The notes under the pieces are model-generated. The model was not told the DNA's origin. It saw nothing but the letters and a program-made list of their open reading frames with translations, and did not search any database. From assembly GCA_009901575.1 (NCBI GenBank), contig WXYP01000001.1:310001-374000 (forward strand): DNA of 64,000 nucleotides. Reading direction: 5' to 3'. Origin of the DNA: Flavobacteriaceae bacterium R38 (lineage in GTDB: Bacteria; Bacteroidota; Bacteroidia; Flavobacteriales; Flavobacteriaceae). Both the position numbers and the translations under genes were made by a program. Shown in pieces: positions 31,326 through 42,457 of the stretch (its first letter is position 1; each line of letters begins with the position of its first letter).

Positions 31326-34300
31326 ATGTTCACAAATCAGACTGTAAGATTAAATTTTGCTTCCGCTAAGAATACTCCAGAATACCCGGATTTCTTAGAT
31401 ATTCAGATTAAATCGTTCCAAGATTTTTTTCAACTGGAGACAAAACCTGAAGAAAGAGGTGATGAAGGATTGTACAATACCTTCATGGAAAACTTTCCAA
31501 TCACAGATTCACGTAATCAATTTGTACTAGAATTTTTAGACTATTTTGTTGACCCTCCACGCTATAGCATTCAAGAATGTATAGAAAGAGGATTAACATA
31601 TAGTGTGCCTTTAAAAGCACGTCTGAAATTATATTGTACAGATCCTGAACACGAGGATTTTGAAACTATTGTACAAGATGTGTATTTAGGGACTATCCCT
31701 TATATGACACCAAGTGGGACATTTGTAATTAACGGAGCAGAACGTGTAGTAGTATCTCAGTTACACCGATCTCCAGGGGTTTTCTTCGGACAATCCTTTC
31801 ATGCAAATGGAACAAAATTATATTCTGCAAGGGTAATTCCTTTTAAAGGTTCCTGGATAGAATTTGCTACCGATATCAATAGCGTGATGTACGCATATAT
31901 CGATAGAAAGAAAAAATTACCTGTTACAACCTTATTCAGAGCAATAGGATTTGAACGGGATAAAGACATTTTAGAAATTTTTGATCTTGCTGAAGAGGTT
32001 AAAGTTTCTAAAAGTGGCCTTAAAAAGGTTTTAGGAAGAAAATTAGCAGCACGTGTATTAAATACATGGCATGAAGATTTTGTTGATGAAGATACAGGAG
32101 AGGTTGTATCTATTGAAAGAAACGAAATCATCTTAGACAGGGATACTGTTTTAGAGAAAGAACATCTTGATGAAATTATAGATGCCGATGTGAAAACAAT
32201 TCTTCTTCATAAAGAAGAGAATCAGGCAGGTGATTATGCAATTATTCATAATACACTACAAAAAGACCCTACTAACTCCGAAAAAGAGGCAGTAGAACAT
32301 ATTTATCGTCAATTAAGAAATGCCGAACCGCCAGATGAAGAAACGGCAAGAGGTATTATAGATAAATTATTCTTCTCAGACCAACGTTACAACTTAGGAG
32401 AAGTTGGTCGTTACAGAATGAATAAAAAGTTAGGACTGAATATCGGAATGGATAAACAAGTCTTAACTAAAGAAGATATTATTACGATCATTAAATATTT
32501 GATTGAGTTAATCAACTCTAAAGCAGAGATTGATGATATTGATCACTTATCTAACAGACGTGTTCGTACCGTTGGTGAACAACTTTCGGCACAGTTTGGT
32601 GTAGGTCTTGCACGTATGGCAAGAACGATTAGAGAGCGTATGAACGTACGTGATAATGAGGTGTTTACTCCAATCGATTTGATCAATGCGAAAACGCTTT
32701 CATCAGTAATTAACTCGTTCTTTGGTACGAACCAGCTATCTCAGTTTATGGATCAAACCAATCCGTTAGCAGAGATTACACACAAACGTCGTTTATCAGC
32801 TTTAGGACCTGGAGGTCTTTCAAGAGAGAGAGCAGGATTTGAGGTTCGTGATGTTCACTATACGCATTATGGTCGTCTTTGTCCGATTGAAACTCCTGAA
32901 GGTCCGAATATTGGTCTGATATCATCTCTAGGTGTATTTGCCAAGGTAAACGGAATGGGATTCATTGAAACTCCATACCGAAAAGTAGAAAATGGAAAAG
33001 TAGATTTAGAAAATATAATTTACTTAAGTGCAGAAGAAGAGGAAGAGAAACTAATTGCGCAAGCAAACATTCCGCTTACAGAAGAAGGTGTGATTAACAG
33101 GGAAAAAGTAATTGCCAGAGAAGAAGGTGATTTCCCTGTAGTAGAGCCTACACAAGTACATTATACAGATGTAGCTCCTAATCAGATTGCATCGATATCT
33201 GCTTCGTTAATTCCATTCTTGGAACATGATGATGCAAACCGTGCACTTATGGGGTCAAATATGATGCGCCAGGCAGTTCCTTTATTAAGACCTGAATCTC
33301 CAATTGTTGGAACAGGGTTAGAGCGTCAGGTAGCTTCAGATTCCAGAGTATTGATTAATGCAGAGGGTAATGGAGTTATAGAATATGTTGATGCCAATAA
33401 GATCACAATAAAGTACGATAGAACTGACGATGAGAGATTGGTAAGTTTTGATGAAGACTCAAAAACATATGAGTTAATTAAATTCAGAAAAACAAACCAG
33501 GGTACCTCTATCAACTTGAAGCCAATTGTGAAAAAAGGTGATAGAGTTGAAAAAGGACAAGTACTTTGTGAAGGGTATGCTACTCAAAAAGGTGAATTGG
33601 CCTTAGGTAGAAACCTACAAGTAGCCTTTATGCCTTGGAAAGGGTATAACTTTGAGGATGCGATTGTAATTTCAGAGAAAGTAGTAAGAGAAGATATCTT
33701 TACTTCAATTCATATCGATGAGTATTCTCTGGAAGTAAGAGATACAAAACTAGGAGCAGAAGAACTTACCAATGATATACCTAACGTTTCTGAAGAGGCT
33801 ACAAAAGACCTTGATGAATACGGTATGATCAGAATAGGTGCAGAAGTGAAGCCTGGAGATATCCTTATTGGAAAAATTACTCCTAAAGGAGAATCAGATC
33901 CGACACCGGAAGAAAAACTATTACGTGCAATCTTTGGAGATAAAGCAGGAGATGTTAAAGATGCTTCCTTAAAAGCTTCACCTTCTTTAAGAGGAGTAGT
34001 AATTGATAAGAAGTTATTCTCAAGAGCTATTAAAGATAAGCGTAAGAGAGCAAAAGATAAAGAAGACGTTACTAAATTAGAGTTAGATTACAGTAAGAAA
34101 TTTGACGATCTAAAAGATGTACTTGTTGAAAAATTATTCTCTTTAATTAATGGAAAAACATCACAAGGTGTTTTAAATGATTTAGGAGAAGAAGTACTTC
34201 CAAAAGGTAAGAAGTATACGTTGAAAATGTTACATTCAGTTGATGATTTTGCACATTTAGCTGGGGCTAACTGGACAACAGATGCTCATACTAATACTCT

Positions 34301-35135
34301 AGTAGCAGATCTTTTACATAATTATAAAATTAAATTAAACGACCTGCAAGGGGCGTTGAGAAGAGATAAGTTTACAATTTCTGTCGGAGATGAACTTCCA
34401 GCAGGAATTATGAAATTAGCAAAAGTTTACATCGCTAAAAAACGTAAGCTTAAGGTAGGGGATAAGATGGCAGGACGTCACGGAAACAAAGGTATTGTTG
34501 CCAGAATCGTAAGAGAGGAAGACATGCCATTCCTTGAAAACGGAACACCTGTAGATATTGTTTTAAATCCGCTAGGGGTACCGTCTCGTATGAACATTGG
34601 TCAGATTTATGAAACTGTTCTTGGATGGGCTGGTCTTAACTTAGGGAAGAAGTTTGCAACGCCAATTTTTGACGGAGCTACTTTGGATGAAATTAATGAG
34701 TTGACAGACGAAGCAGGTATTCCACGATTTGGTCATACTTACCTTTATGATGGTGGAACAGGAGAACGTTTTGATCAGCCAGCTACAGTTGGAGTTATCT
34801 ATATGCTGAAACTAGGTCATATGGTAGACGATAAGATGCATGCGCGTTCAATAGGGCCATATTCATTAATCACACAACAGCCATTAGGTGGTAAAGCACA
34901 ATTTGGTGGTCAGCGATTTGGAGAGATGGAAGTTTGGGCATTAGAAGCATATGGAGCATCAGCTACATTACGTGAAATACTAACGGTAAAATCTGATGAT
35001 GTTATCGGTAGAGCCAAAACGTATGAATCAATCGTAAAAGGAGAGACAATGCCAGAACCTGGATTGCCGGAATCTTTCAACGTATTGATGCACGAACTTA
35101 AAGGTCTAGGTTTAGATATCAGGTTAGAAGAATAA
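31326..35135 (+). CDS. rpoB: RNA polymerase beta subunit
   Basis: The 1269-aa product is complete. The ATG at 31326 ([13 protein letters not shown]) is preferred over the in-frame TTG at 31323. The rifampicin cluster reads [33 protein letters not shown]: the E. coli Asp516, His526 and Ser531 equivalents are kept, and the Ser522 equivalent is Ala. AGRHGNKG and the C-terminal [13 protein letters not shown] are canonical. It lies directly upstream of rpoC. Confidence 0.99.
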   Translation: MFTNQTVRLNFASAKNTPEYPDFLDIQIKSFQDFFQLETKPEERGDEGLYNTFMENFPITDSRNQFVLEFLDYFVDPPRYSIQECIERGLTYSVPLKARLKLYCTDPEHEDFETIVQDVYLGTIPYMTPSGTFVINGAERVVVSQLHRSPGVFFGQSFHANGTKLYSARVIPFKGSWIEFATDINSVMYAYIDRKKKLPVTTLFRAIGFERDKDILEIFDLAEEVKVSKSGLKKVLGRKLAARVLNTWHEDFVDEDTGEVVSIERNEIILDRDTVLEKEHLDEIIDADVKTILLHKEENQAGDYAIIHNTLQKDPTNSEKEAVEHIYRQLRNAEPPDEETARGIIDKLFFSDQRYNLGEVGRYRMNKKLGLNIGMDKQVLTKEDIITIIKYLIELINSKAEIDDIDHLSNRRVRTVGEQLSAQFGVGLARMARTIRERMNVRDNEVFTPIDLINAKTLSSVINSFFGTNQLSQFMDQTNPLAEITHKRRLSALGPGGLSRERAGFEVRDVHYTHYGRLCPIETPEGPNIGLISSLGVFAKVNGMGFIETPYRKVENGKVDLENIIYLSAEEEEEKLIAQANIPLTEEGVINREKVIAREEGDFPVVEPTQVHYTDVAPNQIASISASLIPFLEHDDANRALMGSNMMRQAVPLLRPESPIVGTGLERQVASDSRVLINAEGNGVIEYVDANKITIKYDRTDDERLVSFDEDSKTYELIKFRKTNQGTSINLKPIVKKGDRVEKGQVLCEGYATQKGELALGRNLQVAFMPWKGYNFEDAIVISEKVVREDIFTSIHIDEYSLEVRDTKLGAEELTNDIPNVSEEATKDLDEYGMIRIGAEVKPGDILIGKITPKGESDPTPEEKLLRAIFGDKAGDVKDASLKASPSLRGVVIDKKLFSRAIKDKRKRAKDKEDVTKLELDYSKKFDDLKDVLVEKLFSLINGKTSQGVLNDLGEEVLPKGKKYTLKMLHSVDDFAHLAGANWTTDAHTNTLVADLLHNYKIKLNDLQGALRRDKFTISVGDELPAGIMKLAKVYIAKKRKLKVGDKMAGRHGNKGIVARIVREEDMPFLENGTPVDIVLNPLGVPSRMNIGQIYETVLGWAGLNLGKKFATPIFDGATLDEINELTDEAGIPRFGHTYLYDGGTGERFDQPATVGVIYMLKLGHMVDDKMHARSIGPYSLITQQPLGGKAQFGGQRFGEMEVWALEAYGASATLREILTVKSDDVIGRAKTYESIVKGETMPEPGLPESFNVLMHELKGLGLDIRLEE

Positions 35136-35205
35136 GATATAGTGGAGTATAGCTCCACTATATTTCAATAATTTTATATACTTAATTCGTTATCACCATT
35201 ATATT

Positions 35206-38200
35206 ATGGCAAAAGGAAAAGATAAGAATACAGTTCAGAGATTTAGTAAAATCTCTATAGGTTTAGCATCTCCGGAATCTATTTTATCAGAGTCAAGAGG
35301 AGAGGTTTTAAAGCCTGAAACTATTAACTATCGTACACATAAACCAGAGCGAGATGGTTTATTTTGTGAGCGTATTTTTGGTCCTGTAAAAGACTATGAG
35401 TGTGCTTGCGGAAAATATAAAAGAATTCGATATAAAGGAATAGTTTGTGATCGTTGTGGAGTTGAAGTAACCGAGAAGAAGGTTCGTAGAGATAGAGTAG
35501 GTCATATTAACTTGGTAGTACCTGTAGCACATATATGGTATTTCCGTTCTTTACCAAATAAAATAGGATACTTATTAGGCTTACCTTCTAAAAAGCTTGA
35601 TATGATTATCTATTATGAGCGTTATGTAGTTATTCAACCGGGAATTGCTAAGAATCCTGAAGGAGAAGAACTAAATAAACTCGATTTCCTGACTGAAGAA
35701 GAATATTTAAACATTCTTGAAACGCTACCGTCAGAAAACCAATATTTAGAAGATACAGACCCTAACAAGTTTATTGCTAAAATGGGAGCTGAATGTCTTA
35801 TTGATTTATTAGCTAGAATTGATCTTAGCGAATTATCATTCCAACTTAGACATAAAGCAAATAATGAAACTTCTAAACAACGTAAGACAGAAGCTTTAAA
35901 GCGTTTACAAGTTGTAGAAGCATTCCGTGAGGCACAAGATAACAGAGAGAATAAGCCGGAATGGATGATCATGAAAGTTGTTCCTGTAATTCCGCCGGAA
36001 TTACGTCCGTTAGTGCCATTAGACGGAGGACGTTTTGCGACTTCAGATTTAAATGATTTGTATCGTCGTGTTATTATTAGAAATAACCGATTAAAGCGTT
36101 TAATGGAAATTAAAGCACCTGAGGTGATTTTACGTAATGAAAAACGTATGCTTCAGGAATCTGTAGATTCTTTATTTGATAACACACGTAAAGCATCAGC
36201 AGTAAAAACAGAATCAAACAGACCTTTAAAATCGTTGTCTGATTCATTAAAAGGAAAACAAGGTAGGTTCCGTCAAAACCTTTTAGGAAAACGTGTGGAT
36301 TATTCAGCACGTTCTGTAATTGTTGTAGGTCCGGAACTTAAATTATTTGAGTGCGGTCTTCCTAAAGATATGGCGGCAGAACTTTACAAACCTTTCGTTA
36401 TACGTAAGTTAATTGAAAGAGGAATTGTAAAAACAGTTAAATCTGCTAAGAAAATTATAGATAAGAAAGAGCCGGTAGTATGGGATATTCTTGAGAATGT
36501 ATTGAAAGGACACCCAGTATTACTTAACCGTGCTCCTACGCTTCACCGTTTAGGTATTCAGGCATTCCAGCCAAAACTTATTGAAGGGAAAGCAATTCAG
36601 CTACACCCATTAGTATGTACGGCTTTTAATGCCGATTTTGATGGAGATCAAATGGCGGTGCATTTACCATTAGGACCAGAAGCAATTCTTGAAGCCCAGT
36701 TATTAATGCTGGCTTCTCACAATATTCTGAACCCTGCCAATGGTTCTCCAATTACGGTTCCTTCTCAGGATATGGTTCTTGGGCTGTATTATATGACCAA
36801 GATGAGAAAATCAACTCCGGATCATCCTATTAAAGGACAAGGGTTGACATTCTATTCTGCAGAAGAAGTAATTATAGCTCATAATGAAAAGAAGGTAGAA
36901 ATTAATGCCAGCATTAAGGTTAGAGCTAAAGATTTTAATGAAAACGGAGAATTAGTTCCACAAATCATAGAAACTACAGTAGGTAGGGTATTATTCAATG
37001 AGGTAGTACCAAATGAAGCTGGATATGTAAATGAAGTACTTACTAAAAAATCTTTAAGAGATATTATTGGTAATATCCTTAAAGTGACTAGTGTTCCGGC
37101 TACAGCTGAATTCCTAGATAAGATCAAGAACATGGGATACAAATTTGCATTCCAGGGAGGTCTTTCATTTAGTTTAGGAGATATTATTATTCCGGCAGAA
37201 AAGCATACAATGATTGATGATGCTAATAAGCAGGTAGATGATATCATGATGAATTATAACATGGGACTTATTACTAATAATGAGCGTTATAATCAGGTAA
37301 TTGATATCTGGACATCAACAAATGCAGGATTGACGGAATTAGCGATGAAACGTATACGTGAAGATCAGCAAGGGTTTAACTCTGTATATATGATGCTTGA
37401 TTCTGGTGCAAGGGGTTCTAAAGAGCAAATTCGCCAGTTAACCGGTATGCGTGGATTGATGGCTAAGCCGAAAAAATCGACAGCGGGAGGTGGAGAAATT
37501 ATTGAAAACCCGATTCTTTCTAACTTTAAAGAAGGATTATCAATCTTAGAATACTTTATCTCTACTCACGGTGCTCGTAAAGGTCTTGCAGATACGGCGT
37601 TGAAAACTGCCGATGCAGGATACTTGACTCGTCGTCTGGTTGATGTATCTCAGGATGTAATCATCAATATTGAAGATTGTGGTACATTAAGAGGTGTAGA
37701 AGTAAAAGCCTTAAAGAAAAATGAAGAGATTGTTGAGTCTCTTGGAGAACGTATTCTCGGACGTGTTTCTTTACACGATGTTTATAATCCGTTAACCGAA
37801 GAGTTAATAGTAGGTGCAGGAGAAGAAATCGATGAAGAAACAGTTAAGCAAATAGAAGTATCTCCAATAGATGCTGTAGAAGTACGTTCTGCCTTAACTT
37901 GTGAAGCTAAGAGAGGTATTTGCGGTAAGTGTTACGGACGTAACCTTTCAACTGGTAAAATGGTTCAGAAAGGAGAAGCTGTTGGTGTAGTTGCTGCACA
38001 ATCTATTGGTGAACCGGGAACACAGTTAACACTTCGTACATTCCACGTAGGAGGTATTGCAGGTAACATTTCCGAAGAGAATAAATTGATCACTAAGTTT
38101 GATGGAGTTGCTGAGATAGAAGAACTAAAAACTGTAAAAGGTGAAGATGCAGATGGAAATGCAGTTGATATTGTAATCTCCAGAACTGCCGAAATCAAAT

Positions 38201-39504
38201 TAGTTGATAAGAAAACAGGAATCACTTTAAGTACTAATAATATCCCTTATGGTTCTTCAATCTTTGTAAAAGATGGAAGTGCGCTTAAAAAAGGAGATGT
38301 AGTATGTCAATGGGATCCATATAACGGAGTTATCATCTCAGAATTCTCAGGAAGTATTGCTTACGAAAATATTGAGCAAGGTGTTACTTATCAGGTAGAG
38401 ATTGATGAACAAACCGGATTCCAGGAAAAAGTAATTTCAGAATCAAGAAATAAGAAACTGATTCCGACACTACTTATCAAAGATGGTAAAGGAGAAGTAT
38501 TACGTTCTTATAACTTACCTGTAGGTGCCCACATTATGGTAGATGAAGGTGACAAAATTAAAGAAGGTAAAATTTTAGTAAAAATACCTCGTAAATCTGC
38601 TAAAGCGGGTGATATTACAGGTGGTTTACCGAGAGTTACCGAATTATTTGAAGCCAGAAACCCATCTAATCCTGCAGTAGTATCAGAAATTGACGGAGTT
38701 GTTTCTTTCGGTAAGATTAAGAGAGGTAACAGAGAGATTATAGTAGAATCTAAAATTGGAGAGATCAAGAAATATCTTGTAAAACTTTCTAATCAGATTT
38801 TAGTACAGGAAAACGATTATATAAGAGCAGGAATGCCATTGTCTGACGGATCTGTAACGCCTAACGATATCCTGAATATTAAAGGGCCATCTGCGGTTCA
38901 GCAATACCTTGTTAATGAAGTACAGGAAGTATACCGATTACAAGGTGTGAAAATTAACGATAAGCACTTTGAGGTAGTAGTACGTCAAATGATGCGTAAA
39001 GTTGAGATCAAAGATTCGGGAGATACTATTTTCTTAGAAAACCAATTGGTTCACAAAGATGATTTTATCAATGAAAACGATGAGATTTTCGGTAAAAAAG
39101 TAATTACTGATGCAGGAGATTCAGAAAATCTTAAGGCAGGACAAATAGTTTCTACAAGAGAGTTGAGAGACGAAAATTCAATCTTAAGAAGATCTGATAA
39201 GAATCTGGTAGAAGCCAGAGATGTAGTTCCGGCTACGGCTACTCCTATATTGCAAGGTATTACAAGAGCTTCTCTTCAGACAAAATCATTTATCTCTGCA
39301 GCATCCTTCCAGGAAACAACAAAAGTGCTTAACGAAGCAGCTGTAAATGGTAAGGTGGATAGCTTAGAAGGATTGAAAGAGAACGTTATAGTTGGTCATA
39401 AGATTCCAGCCGGTACAGGTATGAGAGAATACGATAATATTATTGTAGGATCTAAGGAAGAATATGATGAAATTATGGCAGGTAAAGAAGAAGTTAATTT
39501 TTAA
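35206..39504 (+). CDS. rpoC: RNA polymerase beta' subunit
   Basis: The 1432-aa product has the N-terminal zinc cluster [22 protein letters not shown], the catalytic [15 protein letters not shown] with three Asp, the trigger-loop region and the second zinc site [13 protein letters not shown]. The C-terminal domain is complete. It is followed after 3 bp by a DUF3467 gene, so the two are translationally linked. Confidence 0.99.
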   Translation: MAKGKDKNTVQRFSKISIGLASPESILSESRGEVLKPETINYRTHKPERDGLFCERIFGPVKDYECACGKYKRIRYKGIVCDRCGVEVTEKKVRRDRVGHINLVVPVAHIWYFRSLPNKIGYLLGLPSKKLDMIIYYERYVVIQPGIAKNPEGEELNKLDFLTEEEYLNILETLPSENQYLEDTDPNKFIAKMGAECLIDLLARIDLSELSFQLRHKANNETSKQRKTEALKRLQVVEAFREAQDNRENKPEWMIMKVVPVIPPELRPLVPLDGGRFATSDLNDLYRRVIIRNNRLKRLMEIKAPEVILRNEKRMLQESVDSLFDNTRKASAVKTESNRPLKSLSDSLKGKQGRFRQNLLGKRVDYSARSVIVVGPELKLFECGLPKDMAAELYKPFVIRKLIERGIVKTVKSAKKIIDKKEPVVWDILENVLKGHPVLLNRAPTLHRLGIQAFQPKLIEGKAIQLHPLVCTAFNADFDGDQMAVHLPLGPEAILEAQLLMLASHNILNPANGSPITVPSQDMVLGLYYMTKMRKSTPDHPIKGQGLTFYSAEEVIIAHNEKKVEINASIKVRAKDFNENGELVPQIIETTVGRVLFNEVVPNEAGYVNEVLTKKSLRDIIGNILKVTSVPATAEFLDKIKNMGYKFAFQGGLSFSLGDIIIPAEKHTMIDDANKQVDDIMMNYNMGLITNNERYNQVIDIWTSTNAGLTELAMKRIREDQQGFNSVYMMLDSGARGSKEQIRQLTGMRGLMAKPKKSTAGGGEIIENPILSNFKEGLSILEYFISTHGARKGLADTALKTADAGYLTRRLVDVSQDVIINIEDCGTLRGVEVKALKKNEEIVESLGERILGRVSLHDVYNPLTEELIVGAGEEIDEETVKQIEVSPIDAVEVRSALTCEAKRGICGKCYGRNLSTGKMVQKGEAVGVVAAQSIGEPGTQLTLRTFHVGGIAGNISEENKLITKFDGVAEIEELKTVKGEDADGNAVDIVISRTAEIKLVDKKTGITLSTNNIPYGSSIFVKDGSALKKGDVVCQWDPYNGVIISEFSGSIAYENIEQGVTYQVEIDEQTGFQEKVISESRNKKLIPTLLIKDGKGEVLRSYNLPVGAHIMVDEGDKIKEGKILVKIPRKSAKAGDITGGLPRVTELFEARNPSNPAVVSEIDGVVSFGKIKRGNREIIVESKIGEIKKYLVKLSNQILVQENDYIRAGMPLSDGSVTPNDILNIKGPSAVQQYLVNEVQEVYRLQGVKINDKHFEVVVRQMMRKVEIKDSGDTIFLENQLVHKDDFINENDEIFGKKVITDAGDSENLKAGQIVSTRELRDENSILRRSDKNLVEARDVVPATATPILQGITRASLQTKSFISAASFQETTKVLNEAAVNGKVDSLEGLKENVIVGHKIPAGTGMREYDNIIVGSKEEYDEIMAGKEEVNF

Positions 39505-39507
39505 ATA

Positions 39508-39822
39508 ATGAGCGAAAAGGATTCATCGAAACAAGGACAAATTAATATTGAGTTAGATGAGAAAGTTGCTGAAGGAACATATTCAAATTTGGCAATAATA
39601 AATCACTCAGTATCAGAATTTGTAGTAGACTTTATCAGTATGATGCCGGGAAACCCAAAGGCAAAAGTGAAGAGTAGAATTATTCTAACTCCACAACATG
39701 CAAAAAGGTTTTTAAAAGCACTAAATGATAATGTTAAACGTTTTGAAAACGCTCATGGTGAAATAAAAGATTACGAGCAACCTCCAATCCCTCTTAACTT
39801 TGGGCCAACTGGAGAAGCTTAA
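39508..39822 (+). CDS. DUF3467 family protein
   Basis: The 104-aa protein matches the DUF3467 pattern: INIELDEKVAEGTYSNLAIINHSVSEFVVDFISMMPG, then KSRIILTPQHAKRFLKALNDNV. There is no signal peptide. The gene follows rpoC by 3 bp, a conserved location in Bacteroidota, which suggests a link with transcription or ribosome genes, but no function is known. A terminator follows. Confidence 0.9.
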   Translation: MSEKDSSKQGQINIELDEKVAEGTYSNLAIINHSVSEFVVDFISMMPGNPKAKVKSRIILTPQHAKRFLKALNDNVKRFENAHGEIKDYEQPPIPLNFGPTGEA

Positions 39823-39846
39823 TAATTTTAATATATTATTTTAAAT

Positions 39847-39886
39847 AAGCCGGTCTGATTTTTTAAAAGTCAGATCGGTTTTTATT
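39847..39886 (+). terminator. Terminator of the rpo operon
   Basis: CCGGTCTGA, an 11-nt loop and TCAGATCGG pair over 9 bp with one wobble and are followed by a T-rich run. It ends the long rplK-rpoC-DUF3467 transcript. Confidence 0.82.
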
Positions 39887-40125
39887 TTTAGCAAGAAGAT
39901 CAGGAAACTTGAATATAGAATGAAGAGTCATGAATATGAAAGTTTATAATTTTGATTTATAAGTTGTTGATTTATTGATATCTTAATTTTACTTAACACT
40001 TAACACTTAACACTTAACACTTAACACTTAACACTTAACACTTAACACTCAATACTCAATACTCAATACTCAATACTCAATACTATATAATTTGTATATT
40101 AGGATTTAAAATTTAAGACTTTGTT
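39887..40125. other. Intergenic region with heptamer array
   Basis: The 239 bp after the rpo terminator hold no supported gene. The main content is the ACTTAAC/ACTCAAT tandem array at 39991-40084. Another 41 bp of AT-rich DNA precede the Mpo1-like gene. Confidence 0.6.
39991..40084. repeat. Tandem heptanucleotide array
   Basis: Eight perfect copies of ACTTAAC (39991-40046) are followed by five of ACTCAAT (40047-40081) and a partial copy. The two unit types differ at positions 4 and 7, so two homogenised blocks exist. There are no spacers, so it is not CRISPR. Confidence 0.95.
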
Positions 40126-40446
40126 ATGGCAGAAAGAATTAAAACATACAAAGAATTTTATAAATTCTACCTTACAGAACATAAGGATAAGACCAGTAGA
40201 ATGCTCCATTTTGTCGGAACTTTTCTAGTTTTTGTTTTAATAGGCCTCTTTATTTATTTCGGAGGGGGATGGAAATGGTTTTTAGTACCTGTTGTGGGTT
40301 ACGGATTTGCCTGGGTTGGACACTATTTCTTTGAGAAGAATAAACCGGCAACTTTTAAATACCCATTATGGAGTCTCATATCTGATTTTAAACTGTTTTT
40401 TGAAATTTTAATAGGGAAGAAGACTTTTGATGCGAGCAGAGATTAG
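40126..40446 (+). CDS. DUF962 / Mpo1-like membrane protein
   Basis: The 106-aa protein starts MAERIKTYKEFYKFYLTEHKDKTSRMLHFVG, the pattern of the DUF962/Mpo1 family. Two hydrophobic segments (about 31-46 and 50-66) surround FGGGWKWFL, and a second conserved His lies in WVGHYFFEKNKPATF. Yeast Mpo1 is an iron-dependent dioxygenase in alpha-oxidation of 2-hydroxy fatty acids; the bacterial function is not established. It is monocistronic, convergent with prfC. Confidence 0.88.
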   Translation: MAERIKTYKEFYKFYLTEHKDKTSRMLHFVGTFLVFVLIGLFIYFGGGWKWFLVPVVGYGFAWVGHYFFEKNKPATFKYPLWSLISDFKLFFEILIGKKTFDASRD

Positions 40447-40547
40447 TTTTTGAGTTAGTGAGTTGTTAAATCTTATAGCACTATTGTACTTTCTATTCAT
40501 CACAAAAAGTACTCATAACCTCATAAACTAATCGACTAACAACCTGC

Positions 40548-42137
40548 TTACTCAAACTCCGAAGTAAAATGCAGCTTCACACTTGGATATTTTTGTTGTG
40601 TCATTTGAATTGAAAAAGCAGAATCTGCTAAAAATACCAATTGCCCTTGTTTATCTTTTGCCAGGAATTTTTGTTTGACTCTTTTAAACTCGGCAAATTC
40701 ATCATTTTTCTCATCTTCGGGATCTACCCAGCACGCTTTGTGAATAGGAAAGTTTTCATAAGAACATTTTGCTCCGTATTCATGCTCTAATCGATATTGA
40801 ATAACTTCGTATTGTAGGGCTCCTACGGTTCCTATTACTTTTCTTCCGTTTAAATCTAAAGTGAATAATTGCGCAACTCCTTCATCCATTAATTGATCTA
40901 CTCCTTTGGCCATTTGTTTGGCTTTCATAGGGTCGGCATTATTGATATAACGGAAGTGCTCCGGAGAAAAGCTTGGAATTCCTTTGTAATTGAGTACTTC
41001 TCCTTCTGTTAAAGTATCTCCAATTTTGAAGTTTCCGGTGTCGTGTAATCCAACAATATCTCCGGCATAAGAAACATCTACAATCTCTTTCTTTTCAGCA
41101 AAAAAAGCATTCGGACTGGAAAATTTTAATTTTTTCTTATTCCTAACGTGAAGGTAAGGCTTGTTGCGTTCAAAGGTGCCAGATACAATTTTTACAAAAG
41201 CCAATCTGTCCCTGTGTTTAGGGTCCATATTTGCATGGATTTTAAAAACAAATCCGCTAAATTTCGATTCTTCAGGTTTTACTAAGCGTTCTTCGGCATT
41301 TTTAGGTTGTGGTACCGGTGCAATATCGATAAAGCAATCCAGTAATTCACGAACACCAAAATTATTAAGAGCAGAACCAAAAAATACAGGTTGTAGCTCA
41401 CCATTCCGGTAGGCGTCATTATCAAAAGCAGGGTATACTTCTCGAACCAATTCCAGGTTGTCTCTCAAATCTGTAGCCGCATCATCACCGATCATTTTTT
41501 CAAGCTCAGGATTATTAACGTCATCAAAAGCAATAGTGTCTTCAATATCTTTTTTATTATCCCCGCTAAACAGGTTGATATTTTTCTCCCAGATATTGTA
41601 AATCCCTTTAAAGTCATATCCCATACCTATAGGAAAACTAAGAGGAGTAACTTTTAAGCCTAATTTTTGTTCTACTTCATCTAGCAGGTCAAAAGCATCT
41701 TTTCCTTCTCGATCCAGTTTATTGATAAAAACGATCATAGGGATATTTCGCATTCGGCAAACCTGTACTAATTTCTCTGTTTGTTCCTCAACTCCTTTAG
41801 CGACATCAATGACTACAATAACACTATCTACAGCTGTAAGAGTTCTAAATGTATCTTCGGCAAAGTCTTTGTGACCTGGAGTATCTAGAATATTGATCTT
41901 TTTATCTCTGTAAATAAAAGCCAGGACAGAAGTAGCTACAGAAATCCCTCTTTGACGTTCAATCTCCATAAAGTCACTCGTAGCTCCTTTTTTTATTTTG
42001 TTACTCTTTACGGCTCCTGCTTCTTGTATGGCACCTCCAAAAAGTAAAAGCTTTTCTGTAAGTGTAGTTTTTCCTGCATCTGGATGCGAAATAATTCCAA
42101 ATGTTCTTCGTTTTGCAATCTCTGTGATCAAATCCAT
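40548..42137 (-). CDS. prfC: Peptide chain release factor 3
   Basis: The 529-aa translational GTPase recycles RF1/RF2. The G motifs are SHPDAGKTTLTEKLL, DTPGHKDFAEDT and NKLDREG. The RF3-specific segment KKGATSDFMEIERQRGISVATS is present, and the C-terminal domain ends KLHFTSEFE. It is transcribed alone, convergent with the Mpo1-like gene and divergent from the giant adhesin. Confidence 0.97.
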   Translation of the reverse strand: MDLITEIAKRRTFGIISHPDAGKTTLTEKLLLFGGAIQEAGAVKSNKIKKGATSDFMEIERQRGISVATSVLAFIYRDKKINILDTPGHKDFAEDTFRTLTAVDSVIVVIDVAKGVEEQTEKLVQVCRMRNIPMIVFINKLDREGKDAFDLLDEVEQKLGLKVTPLSFPIGMGYDFKGIYNIWEKNINLFSGDNKKDIEDTIAFDDVNNPELEKMIGDDAATDLRDNLELVREVYPAFDNDAYRNGELQPVFFGSALNNFGVRELLDCFIDIAPVPQPKNAEERLVKPEESKFSGFVFKIHANMDPKHRDRLAFVKIVSGTFERNKPYLHVRNKKKLKFSSPNAFFAEKKEIVDVSYAGDIVGLHDTGNFKIGDTLTEGEVLNYKGIPSFSPEHFRYINNADPMKAKQMAKGVDQLMDEGVAQLFTLDLNGRKVIGTVGALQYEVIQYRLEHEYGAKCSYENFPIHKACWVDPEDEKNDEFAEFKRVKQKFLAKDKQGQLVFLADSAFSIQMTQQKYPSVKLHFTSEFE

Positions 42138-42297
42138 GTATCTAAATATGCTGTATTAACTAGCCTAGGGCGGCAAAAATACCAATTTGTTTGATAAAAA
42201 TTAACTTATATGTTTTTATTAATAATGTTAAAATGAACTTTTTATCGAACAAATGAAGTCATTGGTCTAAAAAGCTAAGTGTTTTAAGATAAATTCG

Positions 42298-42328
42298 TTG
42301 CTTTCATTTGGTTTTGAGTGTATTTTCG
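42298..42328 (+). promoter_or_regulatory. Candidate promoter of the giant surface protein gene
   Basis: TTG (42298-42300) and TATTTTCG (42321-42328) are spaced 20 bp; the second differs from TAnnTTTG by one base. This would give a leader of about 120 nt. Confidence 0.35.
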
Positions 42329-42393
42329 CAAAGCATTAACACTTTTTAGTAAGAAACTTAATGCATTGACCAAACGACTATTAACTTATTCTT

Positions 42394-42436
42394 ATACATA
42401 TACAAAACCTACGGGTTAAAAATTTCGTATGTGTAT
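42394..42436 (+). promoter_or_regulatory. Nested hairpin in the 5' leader of the giant surface protein gene
   Basis: ATACATATAC (42394-42403) pairs with GTATGTGTAT (42427-42436) with one wobble. The loop contains AACC-TACG-GGTT (42406-42417). It ends 21 bp before the start codon, so it could affect translation or mRNA stability. Confidence 0.5.
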
Positions 42437-42457
42437 ATTAACGAATATAACTAGCCT

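Larger units (their letters stand above)
42138..42457. other. Divergent intergenic region prfC / giant surface protein
   Basis: These 320 bp contain a candidate + strand promoter (42298-42328), a 5'-leader hairpin (42394-42436) and an 11-bp direct repeat TAACTAGCCTA at 42157 and 42448. No small gene was seen. Confidence 0.6.

Noticed and set aside
39991-40084. Possible CRISPR array
   Set aside because: The units are 7 bp and directly adjacent without spacers; no cas genes are in the window.
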